Positions 10,561 through 23,985 of a DNA stretch of 64,000 bases are shown one piece after another (the stretch's first letter is position 1; every line of letters begins with the position of its first letter). The DNA comes from Druceiella hillmani (Eukaryota; Arthropoda; Insecta; Lepidoptera; Hepialidae): assembly GCA_039881145.1 (NCBI GenBank), contig JAYKKI010000066.1:12975501-13039500 (forward strand), in the 5' to 3' direction. The notes beneath the pieces are model-generated. The model saw nothing but the letters and a program-made list of their open reading frames with translations. It ran no database searches and was not told the DNA's origin. A program made the translations under genes and the position numbers.

Positions 10561-12560
10561 GTTTAACCCTACAGCGGTTGCATATTAAACCCTGACCTGA
10601 TTAGCCGCGTGGAGTACAGGTGTATGCCATTTATAAATTGAAATAGAGACATATTATATGTTTCAATTATTTTTTATTCTTTTTAAATCAAATAATTAAA
10701 GTTTTTTTTACAAATATAGTCATTAGAAACAAATCACAATCTCAGTGTTTAAAAAAATTAACGTAATTAAACAAAACCTCTTTATGGCACTAAAAACCAT
10801 ATTTTTTGGTATAATTGAGATCATAAAAAAACTAATCAGAAATACTTAATTCTAATTGCTGTTTTCTAAGCAAGATGGACAGATAATCTTTGAATGATCG
10901 CCACTAATATATTTTTTGCAAGTGATACACAGTTTTCGAGTACTTTTGTTGCGCTTTCTTCAGCAGTCATAGCAGCGACCTATGGAACTATTTGGTGCCT
11001 ATGCTAACGTTGTTGCCGGGTTTTCTGTTTGAATAATGTCAAGAAGTCTTTTATTTTAAATACTAGACTTCTTGGTAATTTATTATTATCCAATCTTTGA
11101 CGAGCTAGAGGTTTCATCGAAGCCAGAGATAGGTCGATGAGGAAGTAACGTCGATAAACAACTTCATCATTTTTATTTGCGGTATAAATACATAAGATAG
11201 AGATTGACCATATCAAAAAAGATGCATAGAGCCTTATTTTTGAATTCCTGGACACGTCATAGAGGGAGCACATCTGGTCTACCAGGTCTACGCTGTTTTT
11301 TGTTCGATTATAATAAGTTATTATTTCTGGCTTGCGACAGTTTCCTGTATTGGCATTAACTGCAGAGTCATTGTGCATTGTTGACATCAAAATCACAATT
11401 TTATTAAGCATAGGTACATAAGAAATTAACGTACATGGTTGATGGAAGCCAAATTTTGAAGAGCATAATGGATTTCTTCTTGCAATGCGAAATTCTCGTT
11501 GTACTTCTCTTTTAACCTTTCATACCCTAACAACCATAGTGGTCCCATTCAAATAGTTCTTTTGCTACATGAGGAGGAAAAAATCAGTTATCTATAGTAA
11601 TATTCATGTTTTTACCTAGCACTGGACTTGACACCCTCATAACCATATCGTGTCTCTCATTGCTTAAGCAAAACGGTCCTTCAGGTTGTTGACCTGCATA
11701 TATTTCTAAGTTAAACGTACACCAGTAATTAACGTCCACAAGAGCAAAAACTTTCACTCCATATTTCGTCGGCATGCTTGGGATATACTGCCTGAATTAT
11801 AGCGTCCTCTAAAAGCCAAGAGCTGTTCATGAAACAAATCTAAAACTGTCTTATTGGAGCCAACTTATCAATACAATCACGAACTTGCCGGTCTACAATG
11901 TCATCAAAACTGAAAGACCTTGTCAAAAATTTAAATCTTTGTTCAGACATAGTCAAATATATAGCACCGATTCCTGTGTGCTTTACATTCTCAAATATTT
12001 TGGCAACGCACAATCGGCCTATTTTCATCAACCCAGCCATCAGTAAAATTCTGATGTAGCCTCTCATTCCTGTTGCGTCTGTTTCTTTAGCATCTCTTTC
12101 TCTTGTGTATTTGTTCTCTATGTAGTCCATTTTTATATTTGTGTATTTGGTAAGGAGATCAATTATATTGTCATCCAAAAATAGGGAAAAGCAGTCTTGA
12201 GGAGTAGGTTCTTGCCTGGTTATCCCTTTAGAACCATGGGCAACAAAGACAATATTATATTATCGAGTTCTTCCACTATTCGAACGACCAGTTTTTGGTC
12301 AGATAGCATTATCTACGCCAGAGTATAAGTCAATGCATCGGTGTCACTGAGATGGCTCAACATCTTCTGATTTGGAATTGTTTGCCTCAATTGAAAGTTC
12401 TTTGCCTTGGTCAGATTTTGATATATGTTCCTGCTCGTCAAGGTGATCTTCTTCAGCATTTGAACTCGAACGATCTTCGTAAATTTCATTCTGATCATCT
12501 TATTCAGCTAGCAACGCCTCAATTGAGCTTGACGAGGAGCATACCTGATTGTTCAAAAAA
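10561..12560 (-). mobile_element. piggyBac-like transposon remnant with broken transposase
   Basis: Read on the minus strand. An acidic N-terminus (about 12530-12330) is followed by the start of the transposase core at 12178-11840, with TDATGMRGYIRILLMAG and LTMSEQRFKFLTRSFSFDD ending in DKLAPIR. The central part is at 11775-11584 (PTKYGVKVFALVD…IYAGQQPEGPF…NITIDN, where the DN precedes the usual F-T-S). The C-terminal core is at 11411-11004 (YYNRTKNSVDLVDQMCSLY). A zinc finger follows at about 10980-10852, with a TGA between its second and third cysteines. Several frameshifts and stops make it inactive. The low-coordinate edge reads TTAACCCTACAGCGGTTGCA at 10565, a good piggyBac terminus. 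A matching end on the far side was not found. Confidence 0.88.
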
Positions 12561-12599
12561 TATATATCAATTTTAAGTGTCTAATCATTTTCACACACA

Positions 12600-14940
12600 C
12601 CAGTAGTCAAACTACTATATTTATAATGTAGAATCAACCATAAAAAAACAAAAAAGAAAAAAAACAGCATGTTTAAAATACTTATGTAATTGGTCACAGG
12701 GCATACAGGTGTAATCCAAGGATTTTACAGGCCTCCTGCGACACAACCACACGTGATCGATGCTCGCGCAGTACTGGACACGATCTTCAATTATTCAACT
12801 TAAAATACCTAGAAACGCGGTTCTTGAGAAATTTTCGATTTAATATGTGTAGATTACATGTGTAATCCACGCAACCACTTCAGTGTTAATAAAATCTTCT
12901 GCACTCAAAATATGAAACGAAACTTCTGTCAGGTGCTTATGATGTGTCCTTACTCCGTGGTTTGAATTATCAGTCCATGACTGTGGTCTGAGTGCTATTG
13001 ACAAGTTTCTATTGTCTTGCATATTTTCCAGTGGTATCATAATCCACAGAATATTAGAAAAAACTTATAAAAAGTGTATATTAGAAAAAACTTTCTTTAC
13101 AGATTTCGGCAATTGGAACCAACTTTTAAACAGTTTTAAAATTATGTATAGTGCTTCTCATAACTCCTTGATCATAACTATTTAATTGAATTTTTCCATA
13201 CGCTCTTTATTTATCATGTGTAAAAAATTAAATAATTTGTTTCTTAAATTTTTAACACTTAATAATTCTCCTTACACTTTTAGACAATAGTAGAAGCAAA
13301 AAAACACAAGCTCTATTTTCTAATTGAAAAATATTCACAGGGTCTCTATGACATTGGTGAAGCGTCTTTTATGTAGGTTGAAATATTTTTTAAATTTTAA
13401 ATGATTCAACAATCCACCACTATGCGAAATTTTGTCTCCAACTGTACCGAATGCAAAACATTTAAATAATAACTTTTCTTCAAAAATAATACCCAAATAC
13501 ACAAAAACGTAACAGAAGACAATTCTAATCAATTGAAAATCACCTCAAAATTTGAGGTGATGAGAAATGCTAATAAGCTGTATAACTTAATATTTAATTG
13601 CATAAACAGTTGGATCATAGAAGCACATGTGTCCATTATTGATATTATACCTACCATATTTAATATTTCTGAGATAAGCTTATGTTACTCTTCCGATGAG
13701 AAATGCCGTACACCCTTTCTTTACTAAAAAGCTCCCTTAATCAGCGCAAATACTTTAGACCCATATTTATACTAATCTTTCCTTCTTATTGCTCTTTGGA
13801 CGAATAATATCTCTTTGATCTCTTGCCATCTGGATTTGAAGTTCAGCCCAGGTCTGGATTTGAAATTATACCAGTAGTAACGATTAAAACTAGTACTAAA
13901 TTACTTAGTGATAATGAGGCTCATACCTCATAAAAAATTTTACCTTTGAATAATGTCTGCTCTTTTTTATTTTTATCGACACTGTAGCAAGTGCGGTTGG
14001 TTAAAACTATTTTAAGTATTCATGTCGATTACTACTTCTTGGTAATACATTACCAAAAACATAAAATACAAAATTCTAATTTTTCCTATAGTGCTTGCTT
14101 GCTGAATGCCCTAAGAAGTCTTAAAATCAAAATTCATGTTTGTTAAATCCCACTTCAACCCATTTTTTATGTCTGGCCAGCTTTTCATCACATAAAGACA
14201 ACTGAAAAACTAGGTGTTTGATTTATTTCCAGTCTCAGTCATTTGTATTTTGTTACCCGATTATTGTTTGTTGCTGTTATTTTCTTGCTTTTCTTCACTA
14301 TAATTATTTCACATTCTCAATGTAGGATATTAAGAATGTGAAATTCATAGGTAAAATACCGACTTAAACAAATATTATCACATAGCTTTAGACAATATTC
14401 ATAAGACAAGAATATCTATGCCAAGAAAATATTCACCACAGAACAATAACTATCTGGTGTATCTTTTCCTGTTCACTAGACTATGGAATAAGTTGCTACA
14501 GAAGTACATACTGCTCGACAGAATTTATGTTTACAAGACATTTGAAATTTAATTTTTTTTTCAAATATACCTACGAATATTACTATTTTAATGTTATCTC
14601 AGGTCAAGTAGGGAAAACGAACCTAACAAATTTTTTTAAATAAATGACCCACTAGGAAACATTTTTACCTAGAGTCGATTGCTGTTTATAAAAGTCAATA
14701 ATACCGACTTGACATTAATATTTCATATTTGAACCAAAGTACAATAAAAACATCAGAACAAAAAATGTAAGTCTTCACAATCAATAAATTAGAAGGCCAT
14801 CACTTTTATAAACGACGTAACTAGACGGGTAACTCTAATAATCAGTCATGGTCATAAAGTGAAAAGACAAATTACCTTGTATTACATTCAATACACAACA
14901 TTATCAAAGTACAGTCACATTTTTTGTTAAAATTCAGTAG
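12600..14940. other. Intergenic; one perfect palindrome
   Basis: No supported gene. At 13542-13560 is cacctcaaaatttgaggtg, a palindrome around a central base. Sequence near 12700-12730 (gggcatacaggtgtaatcc) resembles the sub-terminal part of the preceding piggyBac remnant and may be its decayed other side. Confidence 0.5.
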
Positions 14941-17900
14941 TAGAAATAGTCAGTTCGTTTAAAAACGACGTGCCATTGTAAAGAGGAATCGATTCACTTT
15001 TTAATTCTATTACAGTCAATTCTAGGAGTCAACCGATTTTTATATAAATTGGAAAATCGAACTACATTAATTAAAATTATTTTAAAGAAAATTTACAATT
15101 TGATATTAATTTTTCTTATTATTTTGTCTACTGTAACAGCCATTTGGCTTCACTATGTCTCCCTAAACTCCGAAATAATGATAATTCAATACCTTTTGCA
15201 ACTATCTATTGTCATTAATTTCATATTTGTTTTATCTATTGATATATTGTGGCAAAAAAATTTCTTTGCTGAGTGTTTACAGCAATTCGATGATATTTCT
15301 GTTTATTACAGTATTTTGTTTAGAACAAAATGCTTTCAAAAATTAAAAATCATTACATTTTTGGGCACTGGTTCTCCATAATTACATATTTCGGTTTATT
15401 TACTAACAGATTGGAATTGCTACTAATGTGTTTACTTACAAATACCATTAAAAAAATGTTAAAAGAAGTAAATGATTACCTGAACCGTACGAATCGAGAA
15501 ATATTTTGTAATGATACAAACTGTGCACCAGGCATAGCCAGAGTTATAGTCTGCAATAGATTAAATGGGAATAGCCATTTTGATACTTCAGGAAATCCTA
15601 CGCACATATTTATTTTACCGAACGTGTTAACTATAGTTAATGAAATATGTGAATCACTCAATAAAATGTTTAATTTACAGGTATTCCTTAATGAATTAAA
15701 ATAAATTGGATATTCAAGAATTTTTTCAATTTTAATAATTAAATTTTTAATTTAGGTACTTCAGACTGTAGTTACAGCTTTTCTCTCATCCATTGTTGGG
15801 ATTCAACTCCTATTGAACTTCCATATACGTGACATAAGTAAAAATATTGTTACATAAATCATATTAATATTGATATTGTGTATAATAGTAACTGATATTG
15901 GTATTTTGACAATTTTAATGACTGTTATTTATAAAATCATGAATGTTAACTTTGTTTACGATTATACATTTATTAAAATGTTTCAAATAAGAAAAAGGTT
16001 TGTACAAAAATATTTTTATATTTTTATATTGAAATAATAAAATATTTTCATATTGAATAAAAATATTGGTATATTGAATGCTATAGGTAATCAAATGTCT
16101 TTTTAGAAACTACGTTTACAAGAAATGCTTAACTATTTGATATGGCAAACAATTTGCGTAGTTGTCCTCACAGCTGCCTGCACCTTTAATGAGATGTTGG
16201 TTACGGAATTTCATCAGTTGAGAATCAACATCGCAAAGCTGAGACTTTCACCTCAAATGTGTAAGCATCTGTTCAATAAGTTGGTGTTGTACTAGTATAG
16301 ACATCTCTTATTACCCTAATTTAGATGAATATTTTCTTGACTCACATCTTATCTTATTAAGTGAACAAAAGAATTTAATAAGGAATTGGAATACGGAATA
16401 TTATAATTTGGAATATGAAAATTTCATAATCTGTAAACTACAATTATATATATTTATATGTATAAATTTGATCTACATTAATCTATGTAGTATCTGTTTA
16501 GTATAACACAGCGGCAATTGAAGGTATTCTGGCCAGAACCAAAATAATATTGATTTTTCAATTACTAAATGGAAACTAAAGGAACCGAAATAGAATAACA
16601 ATAACAGCAAAGAACAGTCAGTATCCTCGTAGATCAAAAATTAAATATTTTACAATTTTAATTAAGTTTTAGTTTAGTTTACGCAGTGAGGAGCTGAGTA
16701 CTTATTTAACCCACATTAAAATTAAATCAACCAGTTTAGGGGAAATTCAATGTAAAACAAATAATGTTGTTAATCAGTCAAAAAGTATCAATTGTATTTA
16801 TAATCATGTAAATAAGTGGACAAACTGTTGTGGGTTTATCATTGTTTTAGAAACAAATGGAATGGTCATATTTAGTTTTTGGTCAACTGCAGTGGAATCG
16901 AGCAGAGTAAGGTGTTTCGTATTTACTATGCACTCTTATATATCTTATTATATATTCATATATTTCTATGCCTACTACTGAAATAGCCAATTTTCGTAAA
17001 TATTTTTTTAATTTATAATATTTGAATTTGTATACAATATTTATGCAAATAATAACTTAGTCGAATTTGGGACGTAAAGAATGATGCTAAACGACGTATA
17101 TGTAAATCTATGTTTTAAAGCGAGACTTTGTCAGACAACTTTTCCAATTTTAATATGTGAGTGGTGTTACTGCTACAATGCTATAGATTACATATCAGTC
17201 ATCCAAACCCTGTATGTCATGAGTTTTTAAAATGCTAGGGAATTCTTTAAAAAAATTGTGATAAATATGGCTAAGCCAAAAATATTAAGTTACATTGAAC
17301 TAAATATTTTAGCCATATTTGTCACATTTTGAAGTCTGTGTAAAGTAAAAGTTCAATGTAATAAGCTACAATAGCAAATAAACTCAAGGCATTTGTCTCA
17401 TTGTTCTTGAACAAGAGAAGATAAAATATTTATTTATTTATCTACTTTAATGTATCTAGTTATTACATATAGCAGACTTACTGCTGGGAGAGCAATCTTT
17501 TACAGCTGACCATAATAATATGCAACATTATGCTCATAGAAAATATATTTTTATAACCATTCACTTAGTGGTATGAAGGGTTAAATTATATTTGTTCCTA
17601 TGGAAACCTAGTTGAGAATTTGCCATAATTTTCTATATGTCAAAATATTATAGCTACTGTTAAATATTCTATATCTAACTGATTCATATTCTATTTATGT
17701 TTAGCCAACTAAGCAATCAGCTTGGTTCAAGAAGTTCCCTAGGTTGTACTGCCATTTTTTAGAACAAAATATTTAACTAATTGAAACATGAATATCATGT
17801 TAAAACTCCTTTAGACATCCATATTGTTTCTCCTCTGATTTGAGTTTTTATGTACCTCTCACCCAACGAAACTACTAAAGTTTTTATTTGATAGTTAATA

Positions 17901-18132
17901 AAATAAAATTATGCTTATAACCAGAAGCAAATTGTATATAAAGATTCCAATTTTGAATTCCCTAATACAATACAAATGAAATTCAAAGTAATAGTTTTGA
18001 TATAACTGAGGGACAAATAAACTAAAAAAAGGGATTTTATTATTTTCTTCCATTTAAAGAAATGAATTTTTTTATTGCATCAAGATGATCAGGTAGGGTT
18101 TTATCAAACGGAAACAAACAATTATAATTAAC

Positions 18133-18305
18133 AGTAAGACAATTAATCCGAATGTAGCACTGTATACACTAGCGCGTCCAGCGGATGTTTTGAGCACGAA
18201 ATTTTTACATGAGGTGGAATTTACATTTTATGTAATAGCGAGAATGTGCAATAAATCACACATTTAATTATGGTAGTCTTATTATTTATAAGCACACACA
18301 CAACA
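18133..18305 (+). repeat. 5' LTR of the gypsy-type element
   Basis: About 173 bp, aligned with 21701-21871. Shared landmarks are 'ccgaatg(t/c)agcac', 'gatgtttt', 'gcaataaa', 'acatttaatta' and 'gtagtcttattatttataa', ending in a CA-rich run. The two LTRs differ at many positions, so the insertion is old. Confidence 0.8.
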
Positions 18306-19582
18306 GTTTTGGTGATGGGAAAAGGGAAATAAATGAACACCACAAAAAGGAAAAAAAAAGAAACTGTGTTACAATAGAGTTACAGCTGTCAAAAGTAGCA
18401 CAAATAATGGAAAATATGTGCAACATGCAACATAAACAAAAGTACAAAAACGGTCAGTGGTATTTCATTACAGCCACATGATGAGGTAAATGCATCGATT
18501 ACCAGATTACAGATACCAGATTACACCTGTTTACAAAGTTGTGGAATTATATAACCTTAAAATCACACAAAATTACAAATATTTTCGAACTATATTGGAT
18601 GAAAGCATTATCAAGTTTTGAAGAATATCACGGCATCAAATATGCCAGAATGAAAATCCTATTATGAGCTTGGAAAAAATTGGGAAATCATAATGCACAC
18701 GAACCCAGTGAAGTTGCACAACAAAGCAAATTCTGTCTAAAATCACAACATAAACAAGAAAGCATTGCCAATTGTGTAGCGGGACTCAATGAAATGGGAA
18801 ATAAATGCAATTTCATGTGCAGTCATTGTAAAAAATAGTGTCGAAATTAAAGAGGGATTGCTAAAGGAAAAAGAAAGGAGAAAGGCTAGAAACATCTAAC
18901 TCTTAAACACAAGAAATGGCACAGGAAATACAACCAAAAATAAATAAAATATCAGTAAACATATACAACAAAAACACATACAAGAGAAATGAATACAATG
19001 TGAATACATAGAATACAAAAAAAATAATAGGAAGGAAAAAAAATTAATTGTTTCCGTTGCGGGAAGATAATCACAAAGCAAGTCAATGTGCACTGAAAAA
19101 TATTGTGTATTATAAGAAATGCAATATAAGAACACCTACAGTTATTTTAAAGATATAAGACAACTAGAAACTAAAATTTCATGGAATGAAAATGAGGAGG
19201 AAATATACGAACTACATAAAATACCTATGGAAAATAATCATACACAAAATGATAAATTCAACATTACATTAAAATTAAATGGTAAAATACGTACTTTGGT
19301 AATGAACACTCTACAGAATAGACCAGAAACGGGAATAACTACAGAATAGACTAGAAATGGGAAAATACCATAGTAAAACTGAGGACCTACATAGGTGAAA
19401 CAATACAACATATCAGGACCTGTTATCTAAAAATTAAATACAAAAATAAAGAAATGGAGGGAAGAATATTTGAAATTGACAGAAACCCAGGATCCAGTTG
19501 TCGGAAAAAAAAAAGAATTATGTTTGTCTGCAGATTATATAGCGATGTTGAATGAAAATCTAGAGAATGATGTTGTGTTGGC

Positions 19583-20494
19583 TAACAAGTAATGAGTGTT
19601 CATTAATATTATGATTTTTTATTATACTTTCAATTTAATATTAATTAATCCTTGATATAATAATCACCATCATTTTGTACTAGATGTCTCCAACGCAAGG
19701 GGGGTGGATGACATCTATGTGTTGGAATGAAAAAATGGGTCTATGAACTGTCATAGGTGGCCCCCTACGAAAATGTTTTTCACGTAAGGTATTGCTGAGA
19801 GATCTAAATAATCAATAATCAGTGGATGCAAAGTCTGGGGAATATGGCGAGTAGGGGAAATAAGATGATCTAATCAGTGAAAAGATCGCTAAAAAGTTAA
19901 AAGTTGAGATTAAATTTCAGCGCGGTGGTAAAGCTGTCCCGGGCTAAGTTCATGTGGTGCCCACGCACAGTATTTCAAAATTTTCTCAAGTGCTGTAAAT
20001 AATTCCTTATAGTTCTGTGGGAGTACCCAAGCTCAGTTGCTAGCCAGCGTGTCGTTAATCAGCTATCTTCTTCAAATAAAATTTTAACCTGTCACTATCC
20101 CATACCACTGGTCGACCAGAGCGTGGTTGATGATCACTTAGGTAATAAACCCAGCTTCAAAACCGTTGGAACCACCGTTTTGCAGTAACTTAAGATATTG
20201 CTTTAGGACATACGCCAATGCATAACGCATTGGCATATGTTATGCGTAGCTTCGGCAGCAGAGTGGCCAGATTGGTGCTCGTAGAGTAGACAGTGTCTTA
20301 CATACCATGTCTTACATACGTTACCATGCATAAAATGTGTTGTCCATATTTAATGTCTACTTACAGTTCAGCATCTTAGTTACTACTGAATCAGTGAGAA
20401 TGTACCATCCATTTATATATCTTCAATCATGGAAGCTTCTAGAATTGCCCCATATTTTCTACATCATTTTCGAAAAAACGCTCATTACTTATTA
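19583..20494 (-). mobile_element. Internally deleted mariner-like element
   Basis: Terminal inverted repeats are TAACAAGTAATGAGTGTTC at the left and, reversed, TAATAAGTAATGAGCGTTTT at the right; both are bounded by TA, the mariner target. On the minus strand the transposase helix-turn-helix can be read (LATELGYSHRTI, then YLQHLRKF and an eroded form of the WVPHEL motif). It jumps directly to the third catalytic region (PYSPDFASTDY, then LFRSLSNTLREKHF) and the C-terminal RWRHLVQNDGDYY. The catalytic core between is missing, so it is about 0.9 kb instead of about 1.3 kb. Stops and frameshifts are present. It is nested in the gypsy-type element. Confidence 0.87.
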
Positions 20495-21700
20495 GCCAAC
20501 TCAATAATTACCCCATTCCAAGAGTCAAAGAAATAAGTCAAAAGTAAGCAAAGGGCAAATATTTGTGCAAACTAGATATGAATCAAGCATAGTATTCCAG
20601 AAATTACAAAAATGCGAATTGCACCTAAATAAGGACAAATGTCAGTTCTTCAGAAAAATCTGTAACCTACTTGGGACACACAATTAATGAAAAAGGATTA
20701 CATCCTATTCATGATAAAGTGGACAACATAAAACCCATGTCCTACAGATGTATAATCTCTTCGTACATTTTTATGGATGATTTATTATTACCAACAATTT
20801 ATTTCTAATATGGTAGTGAGGCTATACCCACTTTATAAATTATTACAAAAAGATATGAAATTTGTTTTATTTAAAGATTGCAAAAAAACATTTAAAGTAC
20901 TAAAAGAAAAAATGTGGGAGAGAAAAAGTTCTGACACCATTTCATAAGAATTTACCAGTTACACTGGCTACCGACATATTGCCCATTGAAAGAAAATGGA
21001 ATCCAACAAAAGTTCACAGCATCCTTTTACCTGTCAACCAAAGGTCAAGTCGAGAAATATGTGCTAACATTGAAAAATAGGCTGAAAGCAATGCAACTAA
21101 TAAGGAGGAACCACTACAAGACAAACTATATAAATTCCTGATTATGTACAGAAAAACACCTAATAATGGGGTTGAGCCCAGAAGAGATTATGTTCAAAAA
21201 TTATATGGAACAGGGATTGACTTAGTAAAAAGAGTAAACAAAGTGAAGGTAAATGAATATAAAATAGTAAACAAAAAATTAAAAATTGGAGATAGAGTAC
21301 AGATAAGGATGTATGAAAGCAATAAATGGAAATCCGGAAGGAAATAGAGAGAGAAGAGAAAAACTATTTTACGAGGTGAAAATGGATGGAAAATTACACC
21401 ATTGACTTATTGATCGAATCACAAAGTCTAATCTAAACATACCCTACACAATATTAGTTCGGCCACGACATCTGGAAGGAAAAGCCATGCTGATACAAAG
21501 CCATCCTGAAAGGTAATCAACGGAGCCAACTAGTTCTGTAAGGGTAAATGTTACACCACTAGCACGAGACCCTGTAAAAAGGGAGACTATAATTTTTGAA
21601 ACATAAAAATTCCTTAAACATAAGTAAACCTTGGGAAGACTTACAGAAACCTATCCACAGAAAGGACCTGTAACAAAGATAATAATAATGAGAGAGAGAA

Positions 21701-21871
21701 TGTTAAACAACTAGTCCGAATGCAGCACCATATGCTAGCGCTTCCAGCAGATGTTTTCAGCGCGAGTCTTTTACGCGCAATTGAATTGACATTGTATATA
21801 ATAGTGAATATACGCAATAAAACCCACATTTAATTACAGTAGTCTTATTATTTATAAACACACACACAACA
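21701..21871 (+). repeat. 3' LTR of the gypsy-type element
   Basis: About 171 bp starting TGTTAAACAACTAGTCCG and ending ACACACACAACA, with a CAATAAAA poly(A)-type signal near 21813. Target-site duplication is not clear. Confidence 0.8.
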
Positions 21872-23985
21872 ATAAACAAATATTAAATACAGAGCACAAT
21901 TTTTGGTATATCATTAGAGTATATGTAGTTAAGTTAGCATTATATATGGAATAGTAAAATTTATAGAAAATATTTGATTTCATTTGCAATTTTGTGCACT
22001 GTTCTGCTTCTAATTGTGTTTATGCAGTTTTATACCGGTAACACATCTGTTCAAATGGAAGGATTATGCTAAGTGATAACAATGGTTTCATTGAAATTAA
22101 CTTAACCATGCCTCAAATTTATCATGCAAATATTATATACACAGCCTATAAATTTAGGAACATTTCTAATGGTACATAATTCCATTCAATGTGTGCAAAT
22201 TTTTTATACCATATCTTTTTGTATGAAGTCAGTTTAAATATATTATCTATATTTTAAGGTTCATCAATTGATAATGAATTGGAAAAACTTGAAGAGATTG
22301 TGCATCAGAGTAATGGCGGAACTTTCTCAGTGTGTCAGCTCTTCGACCTGCGAATATCATTACTGCCTAGTTTTTTCAACCTTGTTATTACATATATTAT
22401 TGTAGTTGTTCAGTTAGCAAGCTTGCATTATAGTAAATAAGTCACACATGTATGTGAATATAGAAGTGAATCTTGGATTTACCTCCTTGAAAATTGTTCT
22501 ATTCTTCTTTTATAATAGGTATTTATAATTAATTTTATCACAAATTTATGTATTATTTAAGTTATAAGTTATGTTTTATATCAAATTATCTTTGAATATC
22601 ACCATATTTAAAGATAATTTGATAACATTGCCACCAGAAGATATTTCTTTTAATATTTATATTTCTTTTAATATTTGTCTCCAAAGCAGCGAAGAAGTAT
22701 CTATCAATTACTCCAGTAAAGTAGTAAATATGTATTATACATAATTTGTGGTCCATTAGTATAATTCATTCATCAGTCTTCTGTCCAACAAGTTCCTTCC
22801 CTTTATGAAAATGTATCTAACTGTTTCTCACAAGTTTCCAGATCTATTTGAACTCCCACTCAAGGTTTTTAACATGTCCGATATCTCCATCCAGTTTTAT
22901 AACATAATTGATTATGAATCTGACTAGAAATGCATATCAACATGTCTATAAACACTCAGTCTAAAAGACTACATTGTAAAAAAATTAAAATGATTACCAC
23001 TTCATCCACCTAAGTCTTTTTGCAAAGAAGCCAAGAATACAATTGCTCGTAAGATTCCCCATCTATTTTCTGAATCCCCCTAAGCAAATTCATCTTGCCT
23101 TTCAATCTTCTCTACTAAAACTCCAACATAATTCACAATTTTCACCACATGCTATCAGATTTGATTCCCTTCCAAAAACTCTTGAAGTTGATTGGACAGT
23201 CCAAGATAGGATTAGGGAAATTGGAAGAAACAGGATTTCAGTGGAGTTCTCATCTGTAAACTATTAGCCATTTTGTCAACCACACTGCTTAAGCGATGGA
23301 GTAAATTTGTTCATCCCATATCATTCATTGTCAATGAGGTATTTCAGAATATCAGAATCCAACATGGTTGTGGAAATGCTGTAAAAGTTTTGATGATTAA
23401 ATCGTTTAAAAATTTGTCCTTGGTCCTCATTACTTTTCATGAGAGATGATATGCCTTCATCTTTCATGGCCAAGTTCATTCTCAACACATTTTCATGTCA
23501 TATTCCTCCTTACCAGTGACCAAATATAATTTGAACGTATGGTGAGAAATACAGAGCATTGCTTCCAATGTGGGAAAGATCATTTCAGTTGGAATCTCGC
23601 CAATTTTGTTTATCAAAACAATGTATATTTCTTGCAACAGGAGTCATAATACTACAGATAGGATCTGTCCTTAGTTTGAAAGGCAAAATAAATTAAATTC
23701 GATATAAAGAGACATATCCTAGGCCTTCAAAACAGAGCCCGTTCTAAGGAAGTTTTATACCTCATTTATAGCTTAATGCACCACTAATCTTTCTTAAGTT
23801 TTTATCAAATTTATTGACTGATTCTGCCAAGTTTACAAATGGAATGATGGTCTCTGGATTGTGGAGCTTCTAACTCCAATTGATTATACGCACAAAATTG
23901 TGGTGATTGAAGGATGTATTTTCTCAAAAGAAATTTTGGTGTCATCTCACAAGCGTTTGTGACATAATTCTGTTCCTGGTCAGTG

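Larger units (their letters stand above)
18133..21871 (+). mobile_element. Ty3/gypsy-type LTR retrotransposon remnant
   Basis: Two LTRs in direct orientation flank a decayed interior. A Gag zinc knuckle (CFRCGK, then DNHKASQC after a frameshift) is at about 19047-19090. The C-terminal part of reverse transcriptase is at about 20585-20740 (LQKCELHLNKDKCQFF…TYLGHTINEKGLHPIHDKV). An RNase H start (LPVTLATD) is near 20960. The integrase end lies at about 21040-21350 (YVLTLKNRLKAM, LYKFLIMYRKTPNNG, KIGDRVQIRMYESNKWKSG). A purine-rich tract, gagagagagaa, precedes the 3' LTR. Protease and most of RT and integrase are gone. No envelope frame was seen. It lies in intron 3 of the GR pseudogene, in the same orientation, and is interrupted by a mariner. 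Confidence 0.85.
14965..22440 (+). pseudogene. Gustatory receptor pseudogene, four exons
   Basis: GRs are seven-transmembrane ligand-gated channels for taste. Exon 1 is about 14965-15680, exon 2 is 15756-15833, exon 3 is 16107-16260 and exon 4 is 22259-22440, giving intron phases 0, 0, 1. Exon 3 encodes a membrane helix and ends KLRLSPQM; exon 4 ends with TYIIVVVQLASLHYSK. Against the paralogue at 45357-48761, exon 1 lacks 61 bp after 15363, which shifts the frame. The exon 2 donor reads ATAAGT instead of GTAAGT at 15834. No ATG lies in the conserved frame upstream of the first helix; the aligned candidate codon is ACG at 14965. Intron 3 is about 6 kb because a retrotransposon landed in it. 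Exon 4 is itself open and may belong with block B rather than with exons 1-3, but its phase fits. Confidence 0.87.

Noticed and set aside
12352..12576. Plus-strand ORF over the piggyBac N-terminus
   Set aside because: It is the complement of the acidic transposase N-terminus and has no features of its own.
13542..13560. Palindrome as a regulatory operator
   Set aside because: An isolated 19-bp palindrome in AT-rich intergenic DNA with no neighbouring gene; chance cannot be excluded.
13335..13727. Back-to-back ORFs resembling receptor helices
   Set aside because: The hydrophobic runs are short, no splice sites or GR motifs align, and composition alone explains them.
18306..21700. Intact retroviral-type coding region or envelope
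   Set aside because: Only scattered, shifted fragments of Gag, RT and integrase remain, and no envelope-like frame was seen.
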